Source: Bacteroidota bacterium (GTDB taxonomy: Bacteria > Bacteroidota > Bacteroidia > Chitinophagales > LD1). Taken from it: DNA of 64,000 nt. The DNA is taken from assembly GCA_018267365.1 (NCBI GenBank), contig JAFDYQ010000004.1, positions 124,001 to 188,000 on the forward strand. Reading direction: 5' to 3'. This document shows, one piece after another, positions 35,697 to 44,302 of the stretch. The notes below the pieces were generated by a model, which was not told where the DNA came from, searched no databases, and worked only from the letters and a program-made list of their open reading frames with translations. Position 1 is the first letter of the stretch. Each line of letters opens with the position of its first letter. A program made the position numbers and the translations under genes.

Positions 35697-37340
35697 ATGA
35701 TCAAAGAAGTAATCATCGAAAATTTCAAAGGTTTCAAGGGCAGGTTCGTGCTCCCTTTAAACAAGGGTTTGAACATTCTCGTAGGAAATAACGAGGCAGG
35801 CAAGTCCACAATCATTGAAGCGATAAACCTTGCCCTTACTGGAATGATGAGCGGCAGGTACATAAAGAACGAACTCACTCAGTACCTTTTCAACAATGAT
35901 GTATTGGACGAATACATAGCTAGTTTGCAGACCGATTCTCCGAAGGCATTGCCTCATATCCTGATCGAGGTGTTATTTGAAGACGAAAGCTACCCCGAGT
36001 TGGAAGGTACTGGCAACACTTACGACCGATCAGAAAGCGGCATTTGCTTGAAAATTGAATTTGATACAAAGTATCAGGAGGAATACGAAGCGCTGATCAA
36101 GGAAGGTGACATTAAAACAATACCCATCGAATATTATGACTTTACATGGACTTCTTGCGCTAGAGGTAACATTACACCTCGCGGTATTCCGATAAAGGCT
36201 GCGCTCATAGATTCTTCGGGCATGAGATACCAAAACGGTTCCGATGTTTACATATCGCGTATTGTAAAGGACTATCTTTCAACGGAGGACGTAGTGGCCA
36301 TAACGCAGGCACACCGAAGGATGCGAGAATCATTTATCGGCGAAACAGTTATCAAGGAAGTAAACGCAAAGATTAAGGAAGCCGCTAAGATTTCCGACAA
36401 AGCTGTTAGCCTCTCAGTAGACCTCTCAGTCAAGAATGCATGGGAGAATAACCTAACTACCTATTTAGACAACGTACCATTCCACCACATCGGAAAGGGA
36501 GAGCAGTGCATAATCAAAACAAAGCTGGCATTGAGCCATCAGAAAACAGTTGAGGCAAATGTATTGCTATTGGAGGAGCCTGAAAACCACCTATCACACG
36601 TCAAGCTTAACCACCTGCTTTCATATATCAAATCTAACAGCGAAGGCAAGCAGGTGATCATTTCCACTCACAGCAGTTTTGTGGCTAACAAGCTGGGATT
36701 GGAAAGCTTGATATTTCTGAACAATAAGAAGACTATGCGCCTTAATGACCTTGAAAAAGACACGAAGGAATTTTTTGAGAAACTTTCCGGTTATGATACG
36801 CTACGGCTCATTTTATGCGAGAAAGCTATTCTCGTAGAGGGAGATTCAGACGAGCTCGTCGTGCAACGGGCATACATGGACAATAATGACGGTATGCTGC
36901 CAATCGAAAAAGGCATTGACGTTATATCAGTAGGCACTTCATTCCTCCGATTCTTGGAAATCGCCGCCAAACTTAAGAAAGCCCTAGTGGTGGTTACGGA
37001 TAATGACGGCAACCTCGAGGCGGTGAAAAAGAAATACGAAAAATACTTGCCCGATGCCGCTACTTATATAAGTTCTATAAGGATATGCTTCGATGAAATC
37101 ATCGACAATGGAAACCTTAATGTACACGGAGGAAGCTTTAACTATAACACCTTAGAACCGAAGATGGTCAAAGCAAATGGGCTGGATAAAATGAATAAGA
37201 TTTTAGGCCTCGATTTATCCGAGGACAATCTTCATGTACACATGAGAGCCAACAAAACCGCATGCGCTCTAAAGGTACTCAAGACAACCGAGCAAGTTTC
37301 ATATCCGCAGTATATTCTAGATGCCATAACCGAACCATGA
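35697..37340 (+). CDS. gajA: Gabija protein GajA: OLD-family ATPase-TOPRIM endonuclease
   Basis: 547 residues. N-terminal ABC-type ATPase with Walker A GNNEAGKST (30-38), signature-like GKGEQCIIKTKLAL, Walker B LLLEEPENHLSH (about 290) and switch His in ISTHSSF. The TOPRIM nuclease has the catalytic Glu in ILVEGDSDE (about 379) and TDNDG (about 433). GajA forms oligomers that cut phage DNA when nucleotide is depleted. Overlaps gajB (ATGA), the arrangement that defines class 2 OLD/Gabija pairs. Length is close to known GajA (about 580). Confidence 0.9.
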   Translation: MIKEVIIENFKGFKGRFVLPLNKGLNILVGNNEAGKSTIIEAINLALTGMMSGRYIKNELTQYLFNNDVLDEYIASLQTDSPKALPHILIEVLFEDESYPELEGTGNTYDRSESGICLKIEFDTKYQEEYEALIKEGDIKTIPIEYYDFTWTSCARGNITPRGIPIKAALIDSSGMRYQNGSDVYISRIVKDYLSTEDVVAITQAHRRMRESFIGETVIKEVNAKIKEAAKISDKAVSLSVDLSVKNAWENNLTTYLDNVPFHHIGKGEQCIIKTKLALSHQKTVEANVLLLEEPENHLSHVKLNHLLSYIKSNSEGKQVIISTHSSFVANKLGLESLIFLNNKKTMRLNDLEKDTKEFFEKLSGYDTLRLILCEKAILVEGDSDELVVQRAYMDNNDGMLPIEKGIDVISVGTSFLRFLEIAAKLKKALVVVTDNDGNLEAVKKKYEKYLPDAATYISSIRICFDEIIDNGNLNVHGGSFNYNTLEPKMVKANGLDKMNKILGLDLSEDNLHVHMRANKTACALKVLKTTEQVSYPQYILDAITEP

Positions 37341-38431
37341 AATCCGACAAACTAATCGTGGCTTCGGCTGGTTCAGGCAAAACCACTCATCTCATCAATG
37401 AAACTTTAGCGAACAAGGCTAGTAAGATATTAATCACCACTTTTACGGAGGCGAACGAGGCGGGCATACAAGAAAAATTCATCAAGAAAAACAGGTGCGT
37501 GCCAAGCAACGTAAAAATCCAAACTTGGTTTTCATTCTTACTCGATCACGGTGTAAAGCCATACCAAAGTTACCTTTATAAACCTAAAGTTACGGGCCTT
37601 GTATTGGTGAATGAATCATCTGCCCCCATGACGAGGGAATCGGATGTTGCAAAGCATTATTTCACTAAAGATGGTAAAATATACTCCGACAAGCTTTCCA
37701 AGTTTGTGTTCAAATGCAATGAGGCAAGTAAGGGGCTCGTAATTAGGAGGCTGGCAAAGATTTACTCTCATATTTTCATAGACGAGGTCCAAGACCTTGC
37801 GGGCTATGACCTTGACCTAATAAATGCGCTTCTAGCCAGCGACATCACTATCCTCATGGTCGGCGACCCACGACAAGGAACATACTCGACCAACAACTCT
37901 GCAAAGAACAAGAAGTACCGGAAATCCCAAATCCTTCATTTCTTCGAATCCTCTTCAATGAAACTAGAAAAAGACGAGACCCTACTCACAACAAATTACC
38001 GTAGTAATCAGATTATATGCGACGTATCGAGCAAGCTTTATCCCACATATCGTAAAGCCCAGTCAGGAAACAAATCTACAACCGGCCACGACGGTGTATT
38101 TGTCGTAAGACCTAAAGACCTACATCAGTATCTAAGCATCTATAATCCTGTGCAGCTTATCCATGACATAAGAACAAAGACAAGCCATGATTATCCCGTT
38201 CTTACCTACGGGAAGTCCAAAGGTCTCGAATTTCCAAGAACCGTCATTTATCCGACGAAGCCTATCCTTGATTGGATTTCAGACACAAGCTCCACTCTGG
38301 CCATTACAAGCAGGTCAAAATTATATGTGGCTCTGACTAGAGCTGAGCATAGTGTTGCTATAATTATGGATTACAAAGACGAAGTAGATTACGGAGAAAT
38401 AAAAAAATTCAATCCATCATCGTTGCAATAA
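37337..38431 (+). CDS. gajB: Gabija protein GajB: UvrD-like helicase
   Basis: 364 residues from the ATG overlapping the gajA stop. SF1 motifs are all present: Ia-like TTFTEANEAGI after Walker A ASAGSGKTT (9-17), DEVQD (about 149-153), VGDPRQGTYSTN, TTNYRSNQII, YGKSKGLEF and VALTRAEHS. It is shorter than the ~490-residue type protein, missing most of the 1B/2B insertions, as in other compact GajB homologues. Partner of GajA in defence against phage, sensing DNA ends or degraded products. Its 3' end faces the methyltransferase gene. Confidence 0.88.
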   Translation: MKSDKLIVASAGSGKTTHLINETLANKASKILITTFTEANEAGIQEKFIKKNRCVPSNVKIQTWFSFLLDHGVKPYQSYLYKPKVTGLVLVNESSAPMTRESDVAKHYFTKDGKIYSDKLSKFVFKCNEASKGLVIRRLAKIYSHIFIDEVQDLAGYDLDLINALLASDITILMVGDPRQGTYSTNNSAKNKKYRKSQILHFFESSSMKLEKDETLLTTNYRSNQIICDVSSKLYPTYRKAQSGNKSTTGHDGVFVVRPKDLHQYLSIYNPVQLIHDIRTKTSHDYPVLTYGKSKGLEFPRTVIYPTKPILDWISDTSSTLAITSRSKLYVALTRAEHSVAIIMDYKDEVDYGEIKKFNPSSLQ

Positions 38432-38453
38432 AAAAGGATAGCAGTAGCTATCC
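38429..38453 (-). terminator. Intrinsic terminator of the methyltransferase gene
   Basis: Stem GGATAGC / GCTATCC with a four-base loop, followed on the minus strand by six T. It overlaps the TAG stop of dcm and lies between the convergent gajB and dcm genes. Confidence 0.72.
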
Positions 38454-39371
38454 CATATATTCGTTTTGAATAAGTTTCTCGGCTATAGTTCGAACCACAG
38501 TTACACTTACACCATTGCCTAAACATTTGTATCTCTGATTATCGCTGATGCGAACCCTATCGCCATTGGCATCTACGCCCATCGCGGTCCACCCATCAGG
38601 AAATCCCTGCAGCCGCTCGCATTCGAGTGGGGTGAGCCTTCGTAGCTTGCCATCCGACGTTGGCGTGTGTATCTCGCCTTTGGTTGTAAGAGTGTGCGAC
38701 AGTCCTTTGGCAACTCTGCCCCGTCTGAATCTGGAGTTAGGGAACGAAACGTCAACGCCATCACCTAAAGCGGCAAGTGCATATCCCTTTAAGGTAGCTT
38801 CTCGTACGGCGATTACCGGGGTACCTTGAACAATATCCTTTGCCCTCGTCTCTCGGATAGGGAATACTTCGGATCGGTACGTGCCTCTAATATTTCCAAC
38901 AATGTAGACCCGCTGCCTGTTTTGGGCAAGCCCGAAATCCTTGCTGTCACACACCTGCCATTGAAGGTCATACCCCAGTTCGTCAAGCGTACTGATGACA
39001 GTGGCAAAGGTTTTCCCTTCGTCGTGACTGAGAAGCCCTTTGACGTTCTCAAGCAGCAGAAAGCGAGGCCGGCAGTGTTCGACAATCCTTGCGATCTCAA
39101 AAAAGAGATTTCCTCGGCTGTCATTGAATCCCTGCCTTTTGCCAGCAATGGAAAACGCCTGACAAGGAAATCCTCCGACCAGGAGATCAAAGGCTGGCAG
39201 GTCTTCGGGTCTGATTTTAGTAACGTCGCCATAGTTTTTATGGTCCGGGAAATGGGAGCGGTAGATGGAAATGGCATAAGGGTCAATCTCGGAGTAACCG
39301 ATGCACTGAGCTTTTCTGCCTATTCCTCTCTCAAACCCTCCAATGCCGGAGAATAGGGATAAATAGGTCAC
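38448..39371 (-). CDS. dcm: DNA cytosine-5 methyltransferase, orphan
   Basis: 307 residues with motifs I FSGIGGFERG, IV GGFPCQAFS (nucleophile C70), VI LLENVKG (E109), VIII QNRQRVYIVG, IX RLTPLECERLQGFPDGW and X YKCLGNGVSV. Methylates cytosine C5 in a specific DNA sequence. No cognate restriction enzyme is adjacent. It sits convergent with the Gabija genes and may protect the element or host DNA from restriction, or be part of the local defence block. Recognition site unknown: the target-recognition region is about 185-230. Confidence 0.92.
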   Translation of the reverse strand: MTYLSLFSGIGGFERGIGRKAQCIGYSEIDPYAISIYRSHFPDHKNYGDVTKIRPEDLPAFDLLVGGFPCQAFSIAGKRQGFNDSRGNLFFEIARIVEHCRPRFLLLENVKGLLSHDEGKTFATVISTLDELGYDLQWQVCDSKDFGLAQNRQRVYIVGNIRGTYRSEVFPIRETRAKDIVQGTPVIAVREATLKGYALAALGDGVDVSFPNSRFRRGRVAKGLSHTLTTKGEIHTPTSDGKLRRLTPLECERLQGFPDGWTAMGVDANGDRVRISDNQRYKCLGNGVSVTVVRTIAEKLIQNEYMG

Positions 39372-39468
39372 ATGATTAAAGAACTAACTGATAAAAGGCT
39401 CAACCTTCGCGTCGGCATTTTACTTTTCGTTTAGTTTTTCCTTAGCTGCGAATGATACCGTGATAGGC

Positions 39469-39690
39469 ATGGCAGCTACGCAAACGAAATCACGTCGGGT
39501 CCGCGAGCTCTTGGCTCATATCGCCCTCGCGGACAAGAAAATACTGGAGGTCATCGAGGAGGCTACGGAACAGTCGCCGGATTTTTCCTCGAGTTTCTTC
39601 AAAGAACTTCCAGCGCTGCTGCGTGACGCGGGAATAAGCGACCTCCTCACGCTTTTGCTCGTTACGCATAGGATAACTAACAAAGAATAA
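39469..39690 (+). CDS. Small hypothetical protein (73 aa)
   Basis: 73 residues from ATG 39469. Predominantly helical: RVRELLAHIALADKKILEVIEEATE and FFKELPALLRDAGISDLLTLLLVTHRI. No family recognised. It abuts the VirD4-like gene tail to tail and is divergent from dcm. The helical, slightly amphipathic pattern would suit a small accessory or regulatory protein, but no function can be given. Confidence 0.5.
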   Translation: MAATQTKSRRVRELLAHIALADKKILEVIEEATEQSPDFSSSFFKELPALLRDAGISDLLTLLLVTHRITNKE

Positions 39691-40863
39691 CTAAGGAGGG
39701 TCTTTATCAGCCCCGTGAACTATGCTAATGCCGCTAAAAGGCTTGCTCGGCACTCCGTTAATCATCAGCCTCAGGAAAACGGAATAGTTAGGCAGATTGA
39801 TAAAGTCCTCAACCTTGAAGACAGGATACATTTCGCGTGAAAGTATCTGAGCATCCTCAGTACCTACCCTAAAGGATATGAGGGTGCCCGCATTGCCGAG
39901 TATGGCCCGGCGCACCTCGTCGTCCATTTGGTGCAAATACTGATTGGCAAGTATCAGTCCCACTTTGAACTTCCGAAGCTCCGAGAACATGCCCATGAGG
40001 GACTGAGTAGTGAAATTGTGGAACTCGTCCATGTAGACCATGAAGGGTATGCGCATTTCCTCGTCAGTGTCTACGCGGCTGAATGCCGCCGAGTTGATCG
40101 AGCTGATGAACAAAGCCCCTAAGAGGTGCGCCACGTCTTCGCCTACATGACCCTTTGATAGATTCACCAAAATGATCTTCCGCTCGTCCATTGCCTTCCT
40201 CAAATACACCTCATCCGTATTTTCTACCAGCACGCGCTTAATGACCGAATGGGCAAGCATGCCGCCGAACTTGTTGAGCACCGGCAGCAGGTCGAACCTC
40301 GTGTAGTACGGAAACTCACGATCCCAAAAGAGGTTGACGCTCGGATTCTCCACGTTGGCTATGCAGTTCCTTCTAAATGTCTTATCCAGCAGCAGTTTGG
40401 GAATGTCTGCCAGCGTAGCAGACGGCTGATCCAACAGCGTCAGGATGGAATAGCGCAGTATGTGCTCGAGCTTCACGCCCCACGCGTCTGACCAGAGTTT
40501 CTTGAACACGTCCAATATGCTCGATGCCACCAATGACCGCTTCTCATAGCTTACTTTCTTAAAAGGATTGTATCTGAGAGTGAGCTCGGGATTGGGAATG
40601 TCGAAATATATAACGTCACCCTTCCGATGGGCAGGTATAGATTGATAGATACTCTCGACTAGATCACTATGGGGGTCTAAAATACATGCGCCACGTCCAG
40701 CCAAGACATCCTGCATGAACATAGTCTTGATCATGGTCGATTTGCCCGTGCCGGTTTTGCCTACGAGGTAGGTATGAAGCAGGCGGTCCTTCTGCCAGAT
40801 GCCGAAGGTCTTGCCCTCGTTGCGAAAATCTGTTTTTGCAAAGTAGGTAATGTCTGTGTTCAT
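39691..40863 (-). CDS. VirD4/HerA-like conjugative-type ATPase
   Basis: 390 residues. Walker A LVGKTGTGKSTMIK (about 33-46), CILDPHSDLV, Walker B IPFMVYMDEFHNF and the following SELRKFKVGLILANQYLHQM and RAILGNAGTLISFRVG, the pattern of T4SS DNA-binding coupling-type ATPases. It lacks N-terminal TM helices and is shorter than VirD4 proteins (about 600). It stands alone, divergent from a tyrosine recombinase, so it may move DNA during element transfer or excision. Distinct from the coupling protein at 61478, with a different Walker A. Confidence 0.8.
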   Translation of the reverse strand: MNTDITYFAKTDFRNEGKTFGIWQKDRLLHTYLVGKTGTGKSTMIKTMFMQDVLAGRGACILDPHSDLVESIYQSIPAHRKGDVIYFDIPNPELTLRYNPFKKVSYEKRSLVASSILDVFKKLWSDAWGVKLEHILRYSILTLLDQPSATLADIPKLLLDKTFRRNCIANVENPSVNLFWDREFPYYTRFDLLPVLNKFGGMLAHSVIKRVLVENTDEVYLRKAMDERKIILVNLSKGHVGEDVAHLLGALFISSINSAAFSRVDTDEEMRIPFMVYMDEFHNFTTQSLMGMFSELRKFKVGLILANQYLHQMDDEVRRAILGNAGTLISFRVGTEDAQILSREMYPVFKVEDFINLPNYSVFLRLMINGVPSKPFSGISIVHGADKDPP

Positions 40864-40971
40864 GCAGACAGTTTCGCAGTTGGTTCCTATTGATAATACC
40901 CGCGCAATTTTGTTGAAATCAAAAAAATGCCTCCCGTAGTCCGGCCCATGCAGTGACGGTACGCTGTAGGC

Positions 40972-41907
40972 ATGTCACTCAATGAGCAATTTGAAAACTA
41001 CATGTCAGAATGCGAGTATGTCAGAAGATTGCGCCCAGCTACGCTCCGAACATCCCGTGAAGCATTCAGACATTTCATCGCTTCAATGCCTGAGATACAA
41101 AATGCTTCGGATGTAACTACCGGCCTTATAAGCGTCTTTTTTAAAAGACTGCAAACTCGAACGAGGATAATAGGAAAAAACAAAGCGGTGGTAGGCATCA
41201 GGGATTCAACTGTGGCATCTTACGCGAGCCGCCTCAAAACGTTCTTCAAGTGGTTAGTGGATCGCAGGCATTTGGAGCAAAACCCCTTTGACGGCCTTTT
41301 ACTACCGAAGCCTCAATTTACCGATAGGCGTGCATTAACGGGAAAAGAAATACGTCAGATTATGGGTGCATCTGCACAGCACTGCACTAATGCGTTTCTT
41401 CTAAAGCGGGATATGGCAATGATCGCCGTCCTAACATTCTGCGGCCTGAGGCGCACGGAGCTTATTTCTCTCGAATTGAAAGACATTGACCTTTTCAGTG
41501 GATTTCTCACCGTACAACCGCATACATCCAAATCAAAGCGCCTGAGAAAGATACCGATCAACCTGCATCTCAAAATGTACTTGAAGGAATACCTAACAGA
41601 AAGGGAAAAGTGCAAAGGGAAATGTCCTTATTTGTTTCTAGCAAATGGAAAAGACAAGCGTTTGGAACTGCCTGGGCTTAAGCATTGGGTGAAGCGCATA
41701 TCTCGAACGTCAGGACTAAATGTGCACGTTCATCGTTTCCGGCATACGTTCGCGACAAATCTAGCCATGAAAGACGTAGGTGTAGTTAAAATACAAAAGC
41801 TCATGGGTCATGCGGATTTGAAGATGACACAAACATATTTGAGGTCTGTATCTACTGAGGAAATGACTGATGACATAAATAAGCTCTCTTTCGATAATCT
41901 TTCGTGA
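40972..41907 (+). CDS. Tyrosine recombinase, XerC/D-like
   Basis: 311 residues, without an arm domain. SAM-like N-terminus (about 1-110) and catalytic domain with FCGLRRTELISL (Arg), TSKSKRLRKIPI (beta-hairpin Lys), VHRFRHTFATNLAM (H-x-x-R) and LMGHADLKMTQTYL (His, nucleophile Tyr). All catalytic residues are present. Convergent with the SEC-C gene. May act as a second integrase, or in resolution of an inner element. Confidence 0.9.
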   Translation: MSLNEQFENYMSECEYVRRLRPATLRTSREAFRHFIASMPEIQNASDVTTGLISVFFKRLQTRTRIIGKNKAVVGIRDSTVASYASRLKTFFKWLVDRRHLEQNPFDGLLLPKPQFTDRRALTGKEIRQIMGASAQHCTNAFLLKRDMAMIAVLTFCGLRRTELISLELKDIDLFSGFLTVQPHTSKSKRLRKIPINLHLKMYLKEYLTEREKCKGKCPYLFLANGKDKRLELPGLKHWVKRISRTSGLNVHVHRFRHTFATNLAMKDVGVVKIQKLMGHADLKMTQTYLRSVSTEEMTDDINKLSFDNLS

Positions 41908-41910
41908 TTC

Positions 41911-42756
41911 TTAGGGAGTATACGTAACCTTCACGCTATTGCCATCCTTGCGAGCTACAAACTTCTTGGAATAATCATGCTTTTTCGCCAGCGCCTCGGA
42001 AAACTTGAAACTGCGCACCTCGATGATGCTCAGTATGAGCAAAAGAGAATGGTTCTCGTTGTGGTAGTTGGTATTCGTGCCGTGAAGGATCGGATTTCGG
42101 TTGAAGGAATTCGGGTCGCCCCCGCCCTCAAACAATCTCGTGATAAAGCCGTTGTAGTCCTTCGCAGAATCTTCGACCGAGAATTGCAGGCTATTGTTCC
42201 ATATGTCAATTGGAATCGTAGGTCTGAACTTGTCCTTCGGTCGCAAGTTTCCGTTTTCCCTCAATATGCCTTCAAGCAGTAAAAATAGTGTCGGTATGGA
42301 AAGGGTATACTTCCCGTCAAAGTGCGCCTCGAATGCATCCCTGAGAGCCGCTTCTCGTTTCTTGAACATCGGCAATTCGTCCATGCTCATTTCAAGCACT
42401 CGCGTCATTAACTCCTTCGTGGCGTTCTTCCGAAAATCTGCCAAGACGTCGTCTTTCGTCAACGTTCCTGCCCGTAATTTGCCATCCAGCACTTCGCAAT
42501 CGCCGAGGGTAAGTGCTGTTCCGAAATAGTACAACTCATTGTCCTTGCAGAAATTCTTCAATGGTCGCTCGACGGATGCATGCATGTTCATCATGTCGTT
42601 CGTCATATCGACGAACAGGTTCAGGCCGTCGCCATTCCACACCGAGATCGACCTGTCCTGCAAGTCCTTGCCGATGCAGCAGTATTTGTACTTCTGCCCG
42701 CTCCCGCAAGGGCACGGCGCGTTCCTTCCTATCTTTCCTTCCTTCTGAGGCTTCAT
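41911..42756 (-). CDS. SEC-C zinc-motif protein with HEPN-like motif
   Basis: 281 residues from MKPQKEGK (42756). The N-terminus has CPCGSGQKYKYCC, a SEC-C zinc-binding motif (about 15-27). The rest is helical with no named family. Near residue 220 it has FNRNPILHG, an R-x4-H arrangement with Asn after Arg that resembles the HEPN nuclease signature. SEC-C domains bring proteins to RNA or ribosomes, so a toxin or defence RNase is plausible, but this is inference. It faces the recombinase gene. Its upstream region shares half-sites with the XRE-controlled region. Confidence 0.6.
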   Translation of the reverse strand: MKPQKEGKIGRNAPCPCGSGQKYKYCCIGKDLQDRSISVWNGDGLNLFVDMTNDMMNMHASVERPLKNFCKDNELYYFGTALTLGDCEVLDGKLRAGTLTKDDVLADFRKNATKELMTRVLEMSMDELPMFKKREAALRDAFEAHFDGKYTLSIPTLFLLLEGILRENGNLRPKDKFRPTIPIDIWNNSLQFSVEDSAKDYNGFITRLFEGGGDPNSFNRNPILHGTNTNYHNENHSLLLILSIIEVRSFKFSEALAKKHDYSKKFVARKDGNSVKVTYTP

Positions 42757-42951
42757 AATAGGCAAAGATACTTAGTTTGCCTTTTCAGTTGCATGGTGTA
42801 TGCTTAATGCATCCTGTTTATTAATAATGTAACCATCCGATTTTTTTTGAGCTTCTACCGGGGAGAAAACAGGACATTGCAGCGAGCTATATAAATTTAA
42901 GAAAGCCAATGTTTCCAATGCTATTTGGGAAGACCAGCCGAGACTTTATTC

Positions 42952-42980
42952 GTAATAAAGGGTACTGTACCATTTATTAC
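42952..42980. promoter_or_regulatory. Inverted repeat, putative operator
   Basis: 29-bp inverted repeat: GTAATAAA-G-GGTAC, centre T, GTACC-A-TTTATTAC, one mismatch per arm. The half-site GTACCATTT also occurs, reverse complemented, at 45502-45510 beside the XRE gene. Probably a binding site for one of the element's XRE regulators. Confidence 0.5.
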
Positions 42981-43027
42981 TTATACGTTGCTACTGCTAG
43001 ACGATTTCCGAAAATTGGCGACGTCAT

Positions 43028-43052
43028 GTACCCTTTAGGAACTAAAGAGTAC
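43028..43052. promoter_or_regulatory. Inverted repeat, putative operator
   Basis: 25-bp inverted repeat: GTACCCTTTAG, centre GAA, CTAAAGAGTAC, one mismatch. Its half-sites share GTAC[CT][AC]TTTA with the palindrome at 42952. The site is 27 bp upstream of tRNA-Thr and 127 bp upstream of the third integrase gene. Confidence 0.5.
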
Positions 43053-43078
43053 CATAGACTATTTCAAGAAAACATATC

Positions 43079-43151
43079 GCCGTTGTAGCTCAGTCGGTAG
43101 AGCACCACTTTCGTAAAGTGGGGGTCGCCAGTTCGATCCTGGCCAACGGCT
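43079..43151 (+). tRNA. tRNA-Thr(CGU)
   Basis: 73 nt with complete cloverleaf: acceptor GCCGTTG / CAACGGC, D arm with AGTCGGTAGA, anticodon stem CCACT / AGTGG around TTCGTAA (anticodon CGT at 43112-43114), T arm GCCAG-TTCGATC-CTGGC and discriminator T. CCA is not encoded. It reads ACG codons. It lies 27 bp upstream of a tyrosine recombinase, a frequent integration site arrangement, so it is either element cargo or the attachment target of an inner element. Confidence 0.93.
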
Positions 43152-43178
43152 CAAATCAAGTCGGATTCCATTCTCTTT

Positions 43179-44084
43179 ATGGATTTCCAACTATTAGCGC
43201 AAAGATTCGAGGATTACCAGCGTCACGTCAAAGGCTATTCATTCCAAACCATCTATCGCTACAGGCGGCTTTTGAACGCGTTTCGCAAGGCAAAGAATAT
43301 TGAGAGGATCGAGGACGTAACAGAAGAAACCGTCAGAACCTACCTGATGGACGGCAGGGTCGCCCGCAAATGGAGTGCGAGAACCCTCATACTCTTTCAA
43401 ATGACCATGAAGGTATTTTTCCGGTGGTGTGTGTCAAACGGTCACATGAGCAGCGACCCTGTCGGTGACATGGAAATGCCAAAGGTTGAAAAAAGAATAC
43501 CTGATAAGCTCACACAAGCTGACAGTCAGAAACTCTTGGAAACGGCCTACAATTATCCTTATGAGTACCCATACTTGAAATATCGGAACCATGCCATTTT
43601 CTCAATGTTCATACTCGCTGGTCTCAGGCGTGGCGAATTGTTAAACCTCAAGTACGCCGATGTTGATATTGATAACCTCACAATCTTCGTGCGGCAAGGA
43701 AAGGGTGCAAAAGATCGGATGATACCGATGAGCTTCACTCTTGCAGAAAGTCTTAGAAAATATGTTGCCGAAAGGAAGCGACTACAAAAGACATGCGCGG
43801 AGTTCTTCGTGTCGCTCCAAAGAAACGTAGGTCTAACACCTAGAGGGCTGAGAAGTCTGGCGAGAAACATACAGTGGGCTTCGGGTATCAAGTTCTCCAT
43901 CCACAAGCTCAGACACACCTTTGCCACACTCATGCTCGAGGGCGGTTGCGACATCTACAGCCTTTCCCGCATGATGGGTCACTCAGATATCAAGACTACT
44001 ACTATCTATTTATCAGCGTCAGTCCAACATCTGAGATCACAAGTGAGCAAGCATCCTCTTAATGATCTTGTCAGATATGCGTAG
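43179..44084 (+). CDS. Tyrosine recombinase/integrase, XerC/D-like
   Basis: 301 residues. MDFQLLAQRFEDYQRHVKGYS begins the SAM-like domain. Catalytic residues in LAGLRRGELLNL (Arg), RQGKGAKDRMIPM (Lys), IHKLRHTFATLM (H-x-x-R) and MMGHSDIKTTTIYLS (His, Tyr). Starts 27 bp after tRNA-Thr. A reading frame starting at 43118 overlaps the tRNA and was rejected. It may have used the tRNA as att site. The two XerC/D-like recombinases at 40972 and here are of similar size but diverged. Confidence 0.9.
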   Translation: MDFQLLAQRFEDYQRHVKGYSFQTIYRYRRLLNAFRKAKNIERIEDVTEETVRTYLMDGRVARKWSARTLILFQMTMKVFFRWCVSNGHMSSDPVGDMEMPKVEKRIPDKLTQADSQKLLETAYNYPYEYPYLKYRNHAIFSMFILAGLRRGELLNLKYADVDIDNLTIFVRQGKGAKDRMIPMSFTLAESLRKYVAERKRLQKTCAEFFVSLQRNVGLTPRGLRSLARNIQWASGIKFSIHKLRHTFATLMLEGGCDIYSLSRMMGHSDIKTTTIYLSASVQHLRSQVSKHPLNDLVRYA

Positions 44085-44091
44085 CATATTC

Positions 44092-44166
44092 TTTCATGTT
44101 TCTTGGGTGGAAACACTTTTCCATGCATCAATACGGAAAGGTGTTTTTTGCTCGGGAAACATGAAA
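44092..44166. repeat. 75-bp imperfect inverted repeat after the integrase
   Basis: Outer arms TTTCATGTTTC (44092) and GAAACATGAAA (44156). Inner arms AAACACTTTTCC and GGAAAGGTGTTT (one mismatch). The centre is about 12 bases. It would fold into a long hairpin directly after the integrase stop. Possible strong terminator, recombination site or regulatory RNA. Confidence 0.55.
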
Positions 44167-44302
44167 GGATGTTTTTCTCACAGTGGGTCACGTTACCACT
44201 TCGGAAAAAATTTGTTGATTTCAACTAAATCTATTCATATATATTTTAACCTAAACGTTTACCATAGTAAGTGGCAACTCTATAACAACGTTGCTACATC
44301 CT

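Larger units (their letters stand above)
42757..43078. other. Intergenic region with paired palindromes
   Basis: No gene. It holds two imperfect palindromes with the half-site GTAC[CT][AC]TTTA (next two entries) between the SEC-C gene start and tRNA-Thr. Nothing else was recognised. Confidence 0.5.

Noticed and set aside
38548..39356. Plus-strand frames opposite dcm
   Set aside because: Shadows of the methyltransferase gene; no family motif.
43118..43303. 61-residue frame over tRNA-Thr
   Set aside because: Overlaps the tRNA and the integrase start in another frame.
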